A DNA stretch of 57,550 bases from Nemertoderma westbladi (lineage: Eukaryota > Xenacoelomorpha > Nemertodermatida > Nemertodermatidae): contig JAUCBJ010001862.1 in NCBI GenBank assembly GCA_032718475.1, forward strand, positions 1 to 57,550. The letters are read 5' to 3'. Position numbers and translations under genes: made by a program. The notes below the pieces were generated by a model, which worked only from the letters and a program-made list of their open reading frames with translations, searched no databases and was not told the DNA's origin. Within the stretch, counting starts at the first letter, position 1, and every line of letters starts with the position of its first letter. Positions 33,572-43,529 of the stretch are shown here, in pieces.

Positions 33572-34819
33572 ACCCTTCTCATCATGTTGACAAACTCTTT
33601 TTAACTGTGATTTATCGACAATGAGTTATGGACCCCCTTTAAACCAACTGTAACCACGCATGGTATTTGTGTTTCCTCGTGTGTTATGTGGAGTCCAGCG
33701 TCACCCTGCAGATGTTTCGGCTGACGCAGGGTCGTTTATGTATTGTTTACCCTGATTTTGGTCATCGGGACCAACGATATTGGATTATTGGAAATGGAAA
33801 AGATTTGAAGTGGAATTCATTGTATTCATTGCAGTATGTTATGTTGTCCGTTGCGTCGGTAGTTCGGGGCGTAGGCGGTGTAACGAGTCCAGCTGTAGAT
33901 CCCGGATTGCCGCGCAACACCCCCCTCTATCCCGTTATTCTGGTGGATCCATGGTGCATCCACATGACTTCGACGATAGAGGGTTTTATGTTTCTCAGTC
34001 GCGTTATTCTGGTGGGACCGTTACGTGGATTTTGGGGCGTAGGCGGTGTAACGAGTCCAGCTGTAGATCCCAGAATGTTGCGTAACCCCATCCCACATGA
34101 CTTCGTCGACTGAGCTTTATGTTGTTGGGAGTGTTATTCTGGTGGGTCCCTGGTGCATCCACGTGACTTCACTCCTAGCGTCTTCATTGTCCGTTACGTG
34201 CGCAGTTTGGGGCGTAGGCGGTGTAACGAGTCCAGCTGTAGATCCCAGATTGCCGCGTAACACCCCTTCCACGACAAAGATTAACCAAAGAAAATGATTG
34301 AATATAGTTGGAAACGATGAAAAGGATCAGACAACTCTACTATAAACCTGAATGATGACGCGTATACTGATGAAAATGTAATGATGCGCACCCTGGTGCT
34401 GCGCTTATAACAATGATGATAGCCGGGGGGCTATAAACCCAAATGATGATGTGGAAATAAATAAATGTGAAATAAATGGTGGAACTAAATGTTGAAATAT
34501 ACGTGGAAATAAATGAAATAAGATGAAATAATAATGAAATGAAAAAAGACAAAAAAAAGGTATAAAAAAGGTCAAAGAAAAGAATTAGAAAAAAGAAAAG
34601 GACAAAAAAGTCATAAAAAACTGGTTGGATATTATGTATAGCTATAGTAACTGTAAATGCTGAATGTATTAGCAATAAGATGATAGATGCCTATATAGCA
34701 ATGTTATTAATAAACTGAATTAAATAAAAAAAAACTGAATTATTCTGCTATCGCTATAGTTTCAGACTTTCTGGACTTATAATTAACTGATCTAATTTGT
34801 AACGGATATAATCGTAAAT
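33572..34819 (+). other. Spacer between Gag-Pol and ORF3
   Basis: 1.25 kb with no convincing gene. Its first half holds the ~170-bp triple repeat; the second half (34340-34800) is A-rich with many ATGAAAT phrases. It must hold whatever start signal or splice acceptor lets ORF3 be translated. AG sites after pyrimidine-rich stretches exist but none stands out. Confidence 0.5.
33866..34272 (+). repeat. ~170-bp direct repeat, three copies, between pol and ORF3
   Basis: GGGGCGTAGGCGGTGTAACG followed by AGTCCAGCTGTAGATCC starts at 33866, 34034 and 34209. Each copy is followed or preceded by TTATTCTGGTGG and GGTGCATCCAC phrases. Copies differ by small indels. It lies inside the BEL element, so it is part of its structure and not host DNA. 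Confidence 0.8.
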
Positions 34820-37420
34820 ATGGACCCAAATCGCCAAATTATCGGCGAATTACGTAACACGATAGATCTACTGGAATATTCGCAACCCGGATCCCCTGAC
34901 TTTGATACAAATGGGAGCACCCTGCTAAATGAGAACGTGCGAGTCATTAAATTCACCGGGCGAGAGGGACCGGATTCTAAGAATCTACGAGCCCTCCGGT
35001 TAGCTGATGCTAGTACGAGACTGAAAAGAACTCGGAACGCAAAGGCAACCGGAGGGGACGATTCGTCGTTTTGGGAAACGTTCCGGCAGAGCGTCTACAG
35101 ATCCCGATGTTTGATCTACGACAACGAGGGAAACGCGACGCCCACCTCGAAAGCGATTACGTTGGCGAGATGTCAAAGTTTCGTCGACGACAAGAGTACG
35201 TACCTCGCCCACTGGGGAAACCTGTCGGAGTGTACGGCGACGCTTCGAGAGGAACGCGTATCGATTATCCAAAACCGAGACGACTACCAAGAAAAGTACG
35301 GGGCGAAAGAATACGGTCGATCCTTAGTCGTCGTCCTCGGAACCCTGGACGGTTTGGTACTGGTGTGCCGAATATTCCCGACACCCAGACAGGAAGTGCA
35401 GGCAGCCGGAGCGATCTGGTTGCTGCCTCCGGAAATCCAAAAGATCCTCTTCGACTTCGACGTCATTAAAATCGGGTCGGATATCAAGGCGGACGTCCGG
35501 AACGACTACGCGAACGCCCCTGCAGGAAGAAACCGACGAGACGACCTCAACGCCCTTAGCCATTGCATCGACACTCAAACGCTACTAGCCTGGTTACGAT
35601 TCGCCGAGTTCATGCGAGGATTCCAAGAGGTGAGACCGACGAAATCCGGGATCGGCTACCTCGCTGTGCTCAACGGCGGTATCGACTTCAAACCCCAGAA
35701 ATTCCGGGACTATAATAAAATATACGGTGGATACCCGGGATTGGAAATAAAGAGCGAGCGAGAGGGTCGATGGAAGGACGTTGATCGGAAGTGGACGATA
35801 CACCAAAGGTGGGAGAATCCTGATCGACGGAACTACGTTTACGTCGTTATGGAGTGCTACACCGTCGCTAAGTTTATCTGTAAAACTCTCGATAACCTTA
35901 TTACGGCGGTCCCCCTTTCCTTCGTCGACTACGACTGGAACGAGGTTATAAACCACGCGTTTAAAGCGGTCGAGAACATTACACCGGGAGAATCGAAAAC
36001 ACCCGCCGTTATCGATTCCTGGGACGAGAGCGGACCTTACGACATCCCTACGATTACCGAACTTCTCGGTGCGGAGGAGCCTCTGATCTCCTCGGAAGGG
36101 GAAGAGATATGGCTAAACGAGGGTGTTCTACTCTCCACCCCGAAGCGACAACTCGAGCCGGAGGCCGCGTATGGACCGGCCGCCAAACGGGTTGCCTCGG
36201 CCGAACCGATGAAGAGAGCAGGCGTTTACACCCCACGCGGCTCCGGTAGCCCCGCGAGGGAGGTAGCCACTACAGCTGCATTGAGCGACTTCGGCGACAT
36301 ATGCCAACGGTTATCCCCGTATCCTTTCCCGGGTGGCGAAGATTGGTCGTCGGAGATTCCGAGTACCAGCCACCAATGGACCCGCTCAGCGATACTGGTC
36401 GAGGAGGGCCCCAGCGATGCGCCGACACCCGACGATCTCCTCGGTATCCCTCCGTCTAAAACCCCGGCACCCCTTCGCCGACCAGCGGTGGCTACTACAC
36501 CCGCCGTTCCTCAGGACCCTATGCGACTAACCCGTTGGTACGCCGAGCAAACTGAATGGATCCACCGCCAGAAACGGTCATCCGAGTTGAGACCAGCGGG
36601 ACACAAAGAAGGTTATCGGAGCGAGAACCTATTACGCAAAAGCCTAGCATTCCGCGGGCTACCGACCACCGAGAATATTCCGAAGAGCGACCGACGACTC
36701 GAATACTACGTCGGCGTCCCGATTCCGATATTTCCTGGTCGAGAGATACAGTTGGAGGTATGCGGCGACTGCGGTTCGGAGCAGTGCCCACGCAGCAGAA
36801 GGAATCGGGTTACCGATTCTTGCCTCCAGCTCCTCGGGATACTCTATTGCCCATACTGCGCGACATCGGGCCACGACGTTTCCGTCTGCCCGATCCTTTA
36901 TAACCTCTGCACCACGTGCGGTTTCCGTGGACATTCCTCTAGCCCCCGCTGCTATATCAAATGTCCAACCAAAGACGTTACCGCTATGGGCAATATGGTC
37001 ATGTTTGAGACATACGCAAACAGCCACTTAAAGACCAAGGTTCGGAGAAACGCTCGGAATATCGCGCAGGAGATGGCGTGCGGATATTTCTCCTTCCCGG
37101 AACGCCTCCACACGTCGGCCACGCTACCTTTCCATTACGTGGATCTGCTACTGAGCGCCGGATTATTCGGTCCATTTGAAGTCATTAGACGATTATACTC
37201 GTATAAAGAGGAGTTCGGTGACGGAGAATGGTTCCTAGAGGCACGCAAATCTGAGTTGGAGAGACGAACCGACATGATCCCGATGCCTTCGAAAGGAAGA
37301 GCCGCCAGGAGACAAGCCGAAGCGTTACTCACGATGGATGTTGACGCTCCTCTACCAGCCATAGCGATCGATGAGAGTCGACGGGCGAAGAGACGAAAGG
37401 CGTATCAGAGAAAGAAATAG
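34820..37420 (+). CDS. BEL/Pao ORF3, 866 residues: exonuclease-like plus zinc-knuckle protein
   Basis: Intact frame from ATG 34820 in the position where some elements carry env. No signal peptide or membrane segment is visible, so it is not an obvious envelope protein. Residues 165-365 resemble a DEDD (DnaQ/WRN-type) 3'-5' exonuclease in order: a VVVLGTLDGLVLVCRIF strand pair, LLPPEIQKIL, KIGSDIKADVRND (Asp 225 at the second-motif position), CIDTQTLL (Asp 251) and NYVYVVMECYTVAKFI (third motif, Glu 345 where Asp is usual). A clear first Asp-x-Glu motif is not seen, so catalysis is doubtful. Residues 400-620 are Pro/Ser-rich linker. 648-715 hold a Cys/His cluster (CGDCG, YCPYC, H, CP, CTTCGFRGHSS, C). 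The C-terminus is basic (RRAKRRKAYQRKK). A relative lies at 47690-49052. Confidence 0.7.
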   Translation: MDPNRQIIGELRNTIDLLEYSQPGSPDFDTNGSTLLNENVRVIKFTGREGPDSKNLRALRLADASTRLKRTRNAKATGGDDSSFWETFRQSVYRSRCLIYDNEGNATPTSKAITLARCQSFVDDKSTYLAHWGNLSECTATLREERVSIIQNRDDYQEKYGAKEYGRSLVVVLGTLDGLVLVCRIFPTPRQEVQAAGAIWLLPPEIQKILFDFDVIKIGSDIKADVRNDYANAPAGRNRRDDLNALSHCIDTQTLLAWLRFAEFMRGFQEVRPTKSGIGYLAVLNGGIDFKPQKFRDYNKIYGGYPGLEIKSEREGRWKDVDRKWTIHQRWENPDRRNYVYVVMECYTVAKFICKTLDNLITAVPLSFVDYDWNEVINHAFKAVENITPGESKTPAVIDSWDESGPYDIPTITELLGAEEPLISSEGEEIWLNEGVLLSTPKRQLEPEAAYGPAAKRVASAEPMKRAGVYTPRGSGSPAREVATTAALSDFGDICQRLSPYPFPGGEDWSSEIPSTSHQWTRSAILVEEGPSDAPTPDDLLGIPPSKTPAPLRRPAVATTPAVPQDPMRLTRWYAEQTEWIHRQKRSSELRPAGHKEGYRSENLLRKSLAFRGLPTTENIPKSDRRLEYYVGVPIPIFPGREIQLEVCGDCGSEQCPRSRRNRVTDSCLQLLGILYCPYCATSGHDVSVCPILYNLCTTCGFRGHSSSPRCYIKCPTKDVTAMGNMVMFETYANSHLKTKVRRNARNIAQEMACGYFSFPERLHTSATLPFHYVDLLLSAGLFGPFEVIRRLYSYKEEFGDGEWFLEARKSELERRTDMIPMPSKGRAARRQAEALLTMDVDAPLPAIAIDESRRAKRRKAYQRKK

Positions 37421-37576
37421 TGGATCGGGATATTCCAGGAACATTTATCGAACATTTATTTTTATACAAACTCTAGGCCAAATTAATTAAAAACTATGCA
37501 ATATTAAATTTGGGTTTTTTATATTGGGAATGACCTACGCAAACTCAATCGACCGACAGACTTCACGAAGGTCATT

Positions 37577-37585
37577 GGGGGGGAC
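37577..37585 (+). promoter_or_regulatory. Polypurine tract of the BEL/Pao element
   Basis: GGGGGGGA followed by one C abuts the 3' LTR start at 37586, the expected site and composition for the plus-strand primer. A convincing tRNA primer-binding site right after the 5' LTR was not found; TGG occurs at 26535. Confidence 0.7.
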
Positions 37586-39197
37586 TGTTCGCGGTATTTC
37601 AACTTTCCATAACGCGAGTTGAATATTTTTGTATTTATTTAAAATTGATTATTCCGATATTACTACTGGGTGCGGGACCATGGGTTTTGGGCACATTCAA
37701 TAAACTGGGGGCGATTTATGGGCGAACTTTGGGGCAACTTACAGGGTACGGGAATAATTTCATAGTTATAAGGGCCAGGGGGGGATGGAAAATGCAAGCA
37801 GTATTCAGGTTAGCCTGAGTACTATTAGGCCCTGGCCAACTTCCTGCTGCCTGTAGGGGTGGATTTGGTAATGCGCCAGGCCTAAAGGACAAGGACTGCC
37901 CTTAGCGGTCCCTGGCCAACAGCAGCCATTACGAGACTGAAAAGAACTCGGACCGCTGACTGCTTGTGTCAGGGATTTGCGACGGGCACCGACGGCCCCT
38001 TAGTAGCCAAGCCGTTCTGGTTCTCGATGATCGTTCCCTTCGGGGTTCGTGAGGGGTGGAGCGGACACGCGAACGGGTGGCCAACTAACGACTGCCCCCT
38101 GACCTAAGCCGTACTGGTTCTCGATGACCGATCCCTTCGGGGTTCGTGAGGGGTGGGACGGACATGCGAAAGGGCTGGCCACAGGACGGGTTTGACGAGA
38201 ACTGCCCTTAGCGGTCTCTGGTCAACGGCAGCTACTACGAGACTGAAAAGAACTCGGAACGCTGACTGCTTGTACTGGGATTTGCGACGGGAACCGACGA
38301 CAGACCCCTTAGCCAAGCCGTACTGGTTCTCGATGATCGTTCCCTTCGGGGTTCGTGAGGGGTGGAACGGACACGCGATGGGGTCGAAAGACAAAGGACT
38401 AGACTCGACTAGACTCTACTGGCCTACCGACTGTTCGGAGCAGTTTCTCGGCTGCCGAAGCGACTACGAGCCTGAAACGGACTCGGAAAGCCTAGGTGGT
38501 TGGGTTTCTGTGATGAACTGACGGACCCCTAGCCAAGCCGTTCTGGTTCTCGATGATCGAACCCTTCGGGGTTCGTGAGGGGTGGAACGGACACGCGAAC
38601 GGGTCCACCGACACGACAGACTCCTAGCCAAGCCGTACTGGTTCTCGATGACCGAACCCTTCGGGGTTCGAGAGGGGTGGTACGGATACGCGACAGAGTC
38701 TACCGACTGGACCGACCCTTAGCCAAGCCGTGCTGGTTCTCGATGATCGTTCCCTTCGGGGTTCGTGAGGGGTGGAACGGACACGCGACAGGGTCGACCG
38801 ACACCGACACTACGGCACTAAGACTGGGACCGAGGGAAAATCTGGGGAACATTAGGTAGGCTAAAATTCTGAGCAAACAGTGGGTTATTAAATAATATAC
38901 TGTAGGGATTTATATTATCGTGTATAATTATTGTGAATATTTGGTGTATATTGATTTGGGGAAGCCCAAAATTATTCTTAATCAAGTTTCAATGATGTTG
39001 AACGGGTTTCAACTATAGGAAGTTACATTAAAGAGTATATCCAACTAATGCAGCTTTTTATCAACCGCAAACTTGCATCTCAGAAAATATTCCCTCCCCA
39101 CAATCAATATCCGGTGACTGGCCGGGGCTCGGTGGTCTGTTAAGTCACGTCTCCAGCATCGGCGTTTTTCCCCCCTGGTGTAGGGATAACGGCAACA
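37586..39197 (+). repeat. 3' LTR of the BEL/Pao element
   Basis: The same 1612 bp as the 5' LTR at a constant offset of 12683. The one difference noticed is T at 37701, where the 5' LTR has G at 25018. This turns AAGAAA into AATAAA (37699-37704), a possible polyadenylation signal. The TTTAT duplication follows at 39198-39202. Confidence 0.9.
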
Positions 39198-39202
39198 TTT
39201 AT

Positions 39203-39465
39203 TATATTTATTAGTAATATTATTATTAATTAACAAATATTATATTACAACTAAGAAGACAAGTAGTAATGTAAATTATTAATTAATAAATTTAAATAAA
39301 ACAAAAGAAAAAACTTTTCCATACAATTCCATCTATATATTTCAGTATTATATAGAGACATATTTATTAATTAATATTACTACTAATTAATTAATAGAAA
39401 ATAATTAGAAATTTACTCTCTGAGTTTACCATGAGCTGAAAAACGATTTAGCTTTCATATAGAGT
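39203..39465. other. AT-rich DNA between BEL and piggyBac, no gene seen
   Basis: TTAATTAATTA-rich sequence. It probably contains the left end of the piggyBac element at a TTAA, but a terminal repeat matching another end could not be identified. Confidence 0.4.
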
Positions 39466-41243
39466 TCAGTGTGTGTTCTTTGAATGGTAAATTATCCAAC
39501 AAACTTTTCCGTGATCACTGTGCAGTCTCTTCTTACATTTTCTACATTGAATTCGCGTATTTTTTTGACATACAGCACATCTTCCTTGTGTAACTTCTTC
39601 CCTAAAGTGCTCCATTTCGTCACATCGGATATCATCAGGTACATGACGCGGTTTACCACTCATACGCCTTGGTTCCCTTATTTGAGCAGTGGCTCCAACA
39701 GTGCCAGATACAATAAGATGTGTAAGATGTGTGATAGCTGCTCTCCTTTCGGAAATATGCGACAATGAACTCTCCAAGCAGCAGTCATGCAAACCCCTAG
39801 AGATTCAATGAAAAGTGGAAACCACCACTTCTTGGCTTTTATTCGGGGACGATATGAAGAAACTAACCTATCTAACAAATCTACACCACCCATACCCTGG
39901 TTATACTTCACAACATCTCCAGGAACCTTCACTTGAACACTACCACCTTTGACTCTCCTCTTTACATTTCCAACTGGTTCATGTCCAATAGCATTGCTTG
40001 CCATGTGAACGATGTTATTGTCATGCCACTTTGTGATATGAACAATGCCATCACATATATAGTCAAATGTTCCTCGAGGCGATTTTTTCATATCCTTCGT
40101 GCTCATCAGGCTGATATTTGCACCACCTGTTCTGTCTTGTCGTATTGTACCAGTTGTTGCTGCACCTCGTTCCTTCATCACTCGTAGCAAAGCATAACTA
40201 GTAAAGAAATTGTCAATGTAAAAATGGTGTTTAGACAATAATGACACACTTTCAATAACATCAGCCATGTGGAGAACGACCTTCCCACCAAGGGTAGTTT
40301 TTGGAACTTTCTCTCGTGCTCGTTCATAGCGATCCACTTTTGCCTGCTTTGCTGGTGGTGCCTTCTCTTTATTGGTAGATTGGGTATCAGCACCATCTTT
40401 CTCCTTTCCAGTGTAAATCTTTAGTTGATACGGATATCCATTACTGCCTGCAACGCACCACCCCTTGTACCCAAAACGAACGGGTTTATTAGCCATAAAC
40501 TGCCTAGCTGAATGAAGGCCATAGTAAGGTATCATGGCTTCATCTATTGATAGTTCACTATCAAATATCCCAAACTGAAGAAGTCAAGCATTCATCATAT
40601 CGTATAAGGGCTGAACCTTCGCAATTTTGTTGCCTTGTTCTAAGTTAAGATTGTCAGCCAGGTGAAAGTATCGCTTGATTAATTCAAATCGATTTCGCGG
40701 CATCGTTTCTTTTACAATTGGAATACCAAGATCATTGTCATCTGACCACATATCACGCTGAGATGGTACTTGGTGATAGCCAGACAATAAAATAATCCCA
40801 AGAAACTTACGAATTTCAATGTCGTTAGTCTTGAATGGAGGGCAGTTTTTATCTCTATTCGCATATAAATCAGTCTGAGTCACAAAAATATCAATCATTT
40901 CGTTGTCCATGTATTTGGAGAATAGTTTGAACGGAGAAGCTCCTGCTATTGATGGATCAACACAGTCCGGTTTTTCTAAACTTTGAAGTTCTGGTTGTGG
41001 AGGGTGCGCTATATTTAAGTTTTTCCGCCATTTATGCTTTTCATGCACAGATTCTTCAACCTCATCAGCATCATTGGATGTCTCGTCATAGTTGTAATCA
41101 TTCTCATATTCCTCTTCCACTTCTATTTCACCAGCAGGCTCAGGTAGGAATGTTGGGTCTATGTCGTCATCCTGCTCCTCATCACTGTCAGCATTGCGGT
41201 CGTCACCTGTATCAGGAGGCAGTATGGTCACAGTTGTAGACAA
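39466..41243 (-). pseudogene. piggyBac-family transposase, one stop and one frameshift
   Basis: Minus-strand ATG at 41243. An acidic N-terminus (40980-41230) precedes the conserved region FKLFSKYMDNEMIDIFVTQT, FLGIILLSGYHQVPSQRDMW and RFELIKRYFHLADN. An in-frame TGA at 40584-40586 breaks the protein before FGIFDSELSIDEAMIPYYG. The catalytic Asp triad is all present: SIDEAM near 40545, FYIDNFFTS near 40215, and MGGVDLLDRLVSSYRP near 39885. Near 39760 a frameshift separates this from the C-terminal Cys/His finger (CAVCQKNTRIQCRKCKKRLH) that binds terminal DNA. The frame is otherwise whole, so inactivation is recent. Confidence 0.88.
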
Positions 41244-41814
41244 AGTCCCATGGTGTGATGCTATTGAATCAGCAGCATCTCCTGAGAGTTTTAAATCGTG
41301 CAGTTCTTGTTATTCCACGTTTTCCATAGAATGATACTGGGTCTGCCACTGCCATAATGTGATAATTATTGATGTAAACTCAAAAAAGATGCTAAACTAA
41401 TACTGTATTGTGTAGAGTGTAATATGGTAATACTATGCTGAATGTTTGGATCTGAAATGCTGAAAACCAAAATCTATAAGTCCAATGATACAATGCCGTA
41501 ATGTGCATTAATGCCTGAGTTTACAGTACAGTATACTGTATTAGTCTACAGTAATACTGTAATAGCCAACAATCAATGGACATGAGCACTGAATTCCTAA
41601 ATACAGAAATATACCAGTGACAATGGTACATCAGCTACAGTACAGCTGTACTGTACTCTGCCTGTATGACCTAACCTGTGACATAATGACAATACATGAA
41701 TGCAGCAATAGCCTGTTGTGCAGCTAGGCCATATGCACCTAGTTTCAAATAATACAAGGTGTTATAATACAATAAACGTGCTGTACACCTAAATTACCTA
41801 AAAAAGCTAGTTTG
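41244..41814. other. Upstream DNA of piggyBac, no gene seen
   Basis: Non-coding sequence with many TACAGTA and ACTGTA words near 41520-41660. It should include the transposase promoter and the other end of the element, but neither could be fixed. Confidence 0.4.
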
Positions 41815-41818
41815 TTAA

Positions 41819-42191
41819 TGCCCACTGTTCCCAAATGGGAACATCATAAACTTAATTGAATATGGTGGCCGTTTCCATAAAATAATGACTTTAGGAATTA
41901 GTACCATATCTTATGAACACAAAATAATGTCCTAAACATAAAAATTTATTTTTGGATACCCACTAGGTACCACACAAAATTCGTAATCGTAAAAAATAAA
42001 AAATCTTAATTTTTCCCTAACTTCGACTGCGAATTAAACATACACACTGTGGGTTATACGAGGGTTTTTCTGTCAAAAATCAAAGATCCACTCTTTATGA
42101 ACCAACTTCATTGAAAAAATATTCTCCAAACCCCTCCAATGGCATTTTGCAGGCCTTTGAAAACCATGTTCCCATTTGGGAACAGTGGGCG
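41819..42191. mobile_element. 373-bp piggyBac-type MITE
   Basis: TTAA (41815-41818) and TTAG (42192-42195) flank a unit whose ends are near-perfect inverted repeats of about 26 bp: TGCCCACTGTTCCCAAATGG on the left and CGCCCACTGTTCCCAAATGG on the right reverse complement. The terminal repeat itself contains a near-palindrome GTTCCCA-TGGGAAC. No ORF. It lies about 0.6 kb upstream of the piggyBac transposase, a possible source of mobilising enzyme. Confidence 0.75.
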
Positions 42192-42581
42192 TTAGAAGGT
42201 TTTAAGAACAATCAAGCCATTTGGTCTCAACACTATAAATGAAGCGGTTTGCAATAATTTCGGCTTAGACGTATTTAATCCAGATTAGAGAACTCATTAT
42301 GTAGACTAATGTACTGTAGATGCTTAATTTCATGGATACTGTAATGAATTAGCTATTTATTTATTTAATTATTTAAATCACTTGAAAAAGAAATATTATA
42401 TTATTTCGAAAGCTTGTGTAATTTCTTATAATTTTTATTTAACGTGGTTGATCTTGGTTTCCTTACAATTATATTTATATATTTAATTTTTGTAACCGGA
42501 TCCCACACCCCAACGGCTTTGACTTGCTAAGTTTATAATCTATACAGTACTGTATATATAATATCTGTAAAGATATCTGTT

Positions 42582-42660
42582 ACAATGATGTCGAAGTTAT
42601 ATTACATTGCCAGAGCTACATTCACTGGCATTTATTATAGTAATCTTTAATTAATGTCTT
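42582..42660 (+). pseudogene. Possible relic signal-peptide exon
   Basis: TGATGTCGAAGTTA at 42586 with GTTACA just upstream matches the start of exon 1 at 5301-5323. After that the similarity breaks up (an insertion of about 17 bp), and the frame is less hydrophobic and stops within 21 codons. It may be the decayed first exon of the FN2 gene, or a diverged one used with different splicing. Confidence 0.35.
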
Positions 42661-42689
42661 CGTCTTATATTTTAATTAACAGGATATTG

Positions 42690-42985
42690 GTTCTTCTTTT
42701 TTCTCTACTATTCTCTGTTCCAGTAGCCGAGCACCGGCCTACTGTACCACTGAGGGATGCAGGCAGTCCTTGTTGACTCCGATGATGACCGAGGACCGAG
42801 CCAGTTATTCTTCTGGAGGTTCTCATTCTAATATCTTTCAGTTGCGGGAGTAAACCGCTCGTGGTCGCAACTAATAATACAAGCATCATTGCAGTAGGCC
42901 ACTGTAATACCTTCTTTGCTTTGCTCCTTGTCTGCATGGCTAGCCGCTGCTGGTGAATTACCTCCCACTTACCTAACCTTTTCAT
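42690..42985 (-). pseudogene. RTE 5' end fragment
   Basis: On the minus strand an ATG at 42985 opens a frame whose middle (LLPQLKDIRMRT) matches the RTE copy at 8700-8745, as does surrounding nucleotide sequence such as GTTTACTCCCGCAACTGAAA. It helps define the RTE ORF start. Only the region before the endonuclease is present. Confidence 0.7.
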
Positions 42986-43315
42986 GGTATAAAGACTTCA
43001 ATGGTGCCCTGGGCAATGTAGCCATTTATGAATTCTTTAGTTGGGGTGGGTCTAGAAACCCACATAATTTTCAACGATATTCTTTCGTAGAAATGCATAG
43101 TGATAGTACAGTAGACCCCAGTCCGATTCCAAATTGTCTCTAATATCAGTAAGATCCCCTTCCAAAGACATTGTTGTTTCACTTATTATTATTGCCATTC
43201 AAAGTTGACAAAGATTGGCCAACTGAATAAAAACGGGAAAACGCAACCCGGCATTAATTTTAACGATTAATAAACTACAATAATAAATCAATGTTGAATA
43301 TTTATCATTTTTTAG

Positions 43316-43504
43316 ATTTATGTCCAACCGGTAGAACGAATTCTGGGGATCAACCCAACAAAGCTTGCAAGTTCCCGTTTGTCTACGAAGGCGTCACTTA
43401 CGACAAATGTACTACGGCGAAAAATTCCGGAGTACCTTGGTGCCCTACGGTGGTTCCGTATATAAGGGGATCACGTAACTGGGGCAACTGTGAATACGAA
43501 CCAT
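43316..43504 (+). CDS. Fibronectin type II (FN2) domain exon
   Basis: TTTTTTAG precedes and T|GTAAGT follows; phase 1 at both ends, 189 nt. It encodes an FN2 module: CKFPFVYEGVTYDKC, then NSGVPWCPT and WGNCEYEPC, with the four conserved cysteines and aromatic residues. The last Cys codon is completed by the first two bases of the next exon (44380), which confirms the splice. FN2 modules bind collagen or gelatin and other extracellular ligands. A first exon in phase 1 is needed upstream; see 42582. Confidence 0.85.
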
Positions 43505-43529
43505 GTAAGTTTTACTGGTAGCGGGGTTG

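Larger units (their letters stand above)
24903..39197 (+). mobile_element. Complete BEL/Pao LTR retrotransposon, 14.3 kb, apparently intact
   Basis: The order is 5' LTR (24903-26514), short uORF (26766-26957), Gag-Pol (26954-33571), a 1.25-kb spacer with a triple repeat, ORF3 (34820-37420), polypurine tract and 3' LTR (37586-39197). Both LTRs start TG and end CA, are 1612 bp, and differ at a single position that I noticed, so insertion is recent. Long ORFs are unbroken. At 14.3 kb it is much longer than usual BEL elements, because of the long LTRs and ORF3. Its coding DNA is richer in CpG than the AT-rich surroundings, as expected for a young arrival. Confidence 0.92.

Noticed and set aside
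34340-34675. 111-residue minus ORF in the BEL spacer with a hydrophobic Phe/Ile/Leu composition, possible membrane protein
   Set aside because: Composition follows from the A-rich DNA of the other strand; no signal or homology, and opposite to element transcription.
34820-37420. ORF3 as an envelope gene
   Set aside because: No signal peptide, no transmembrane segment, no furin-like or fusion-peptide region, and a basic nuclear-type C-terminus.
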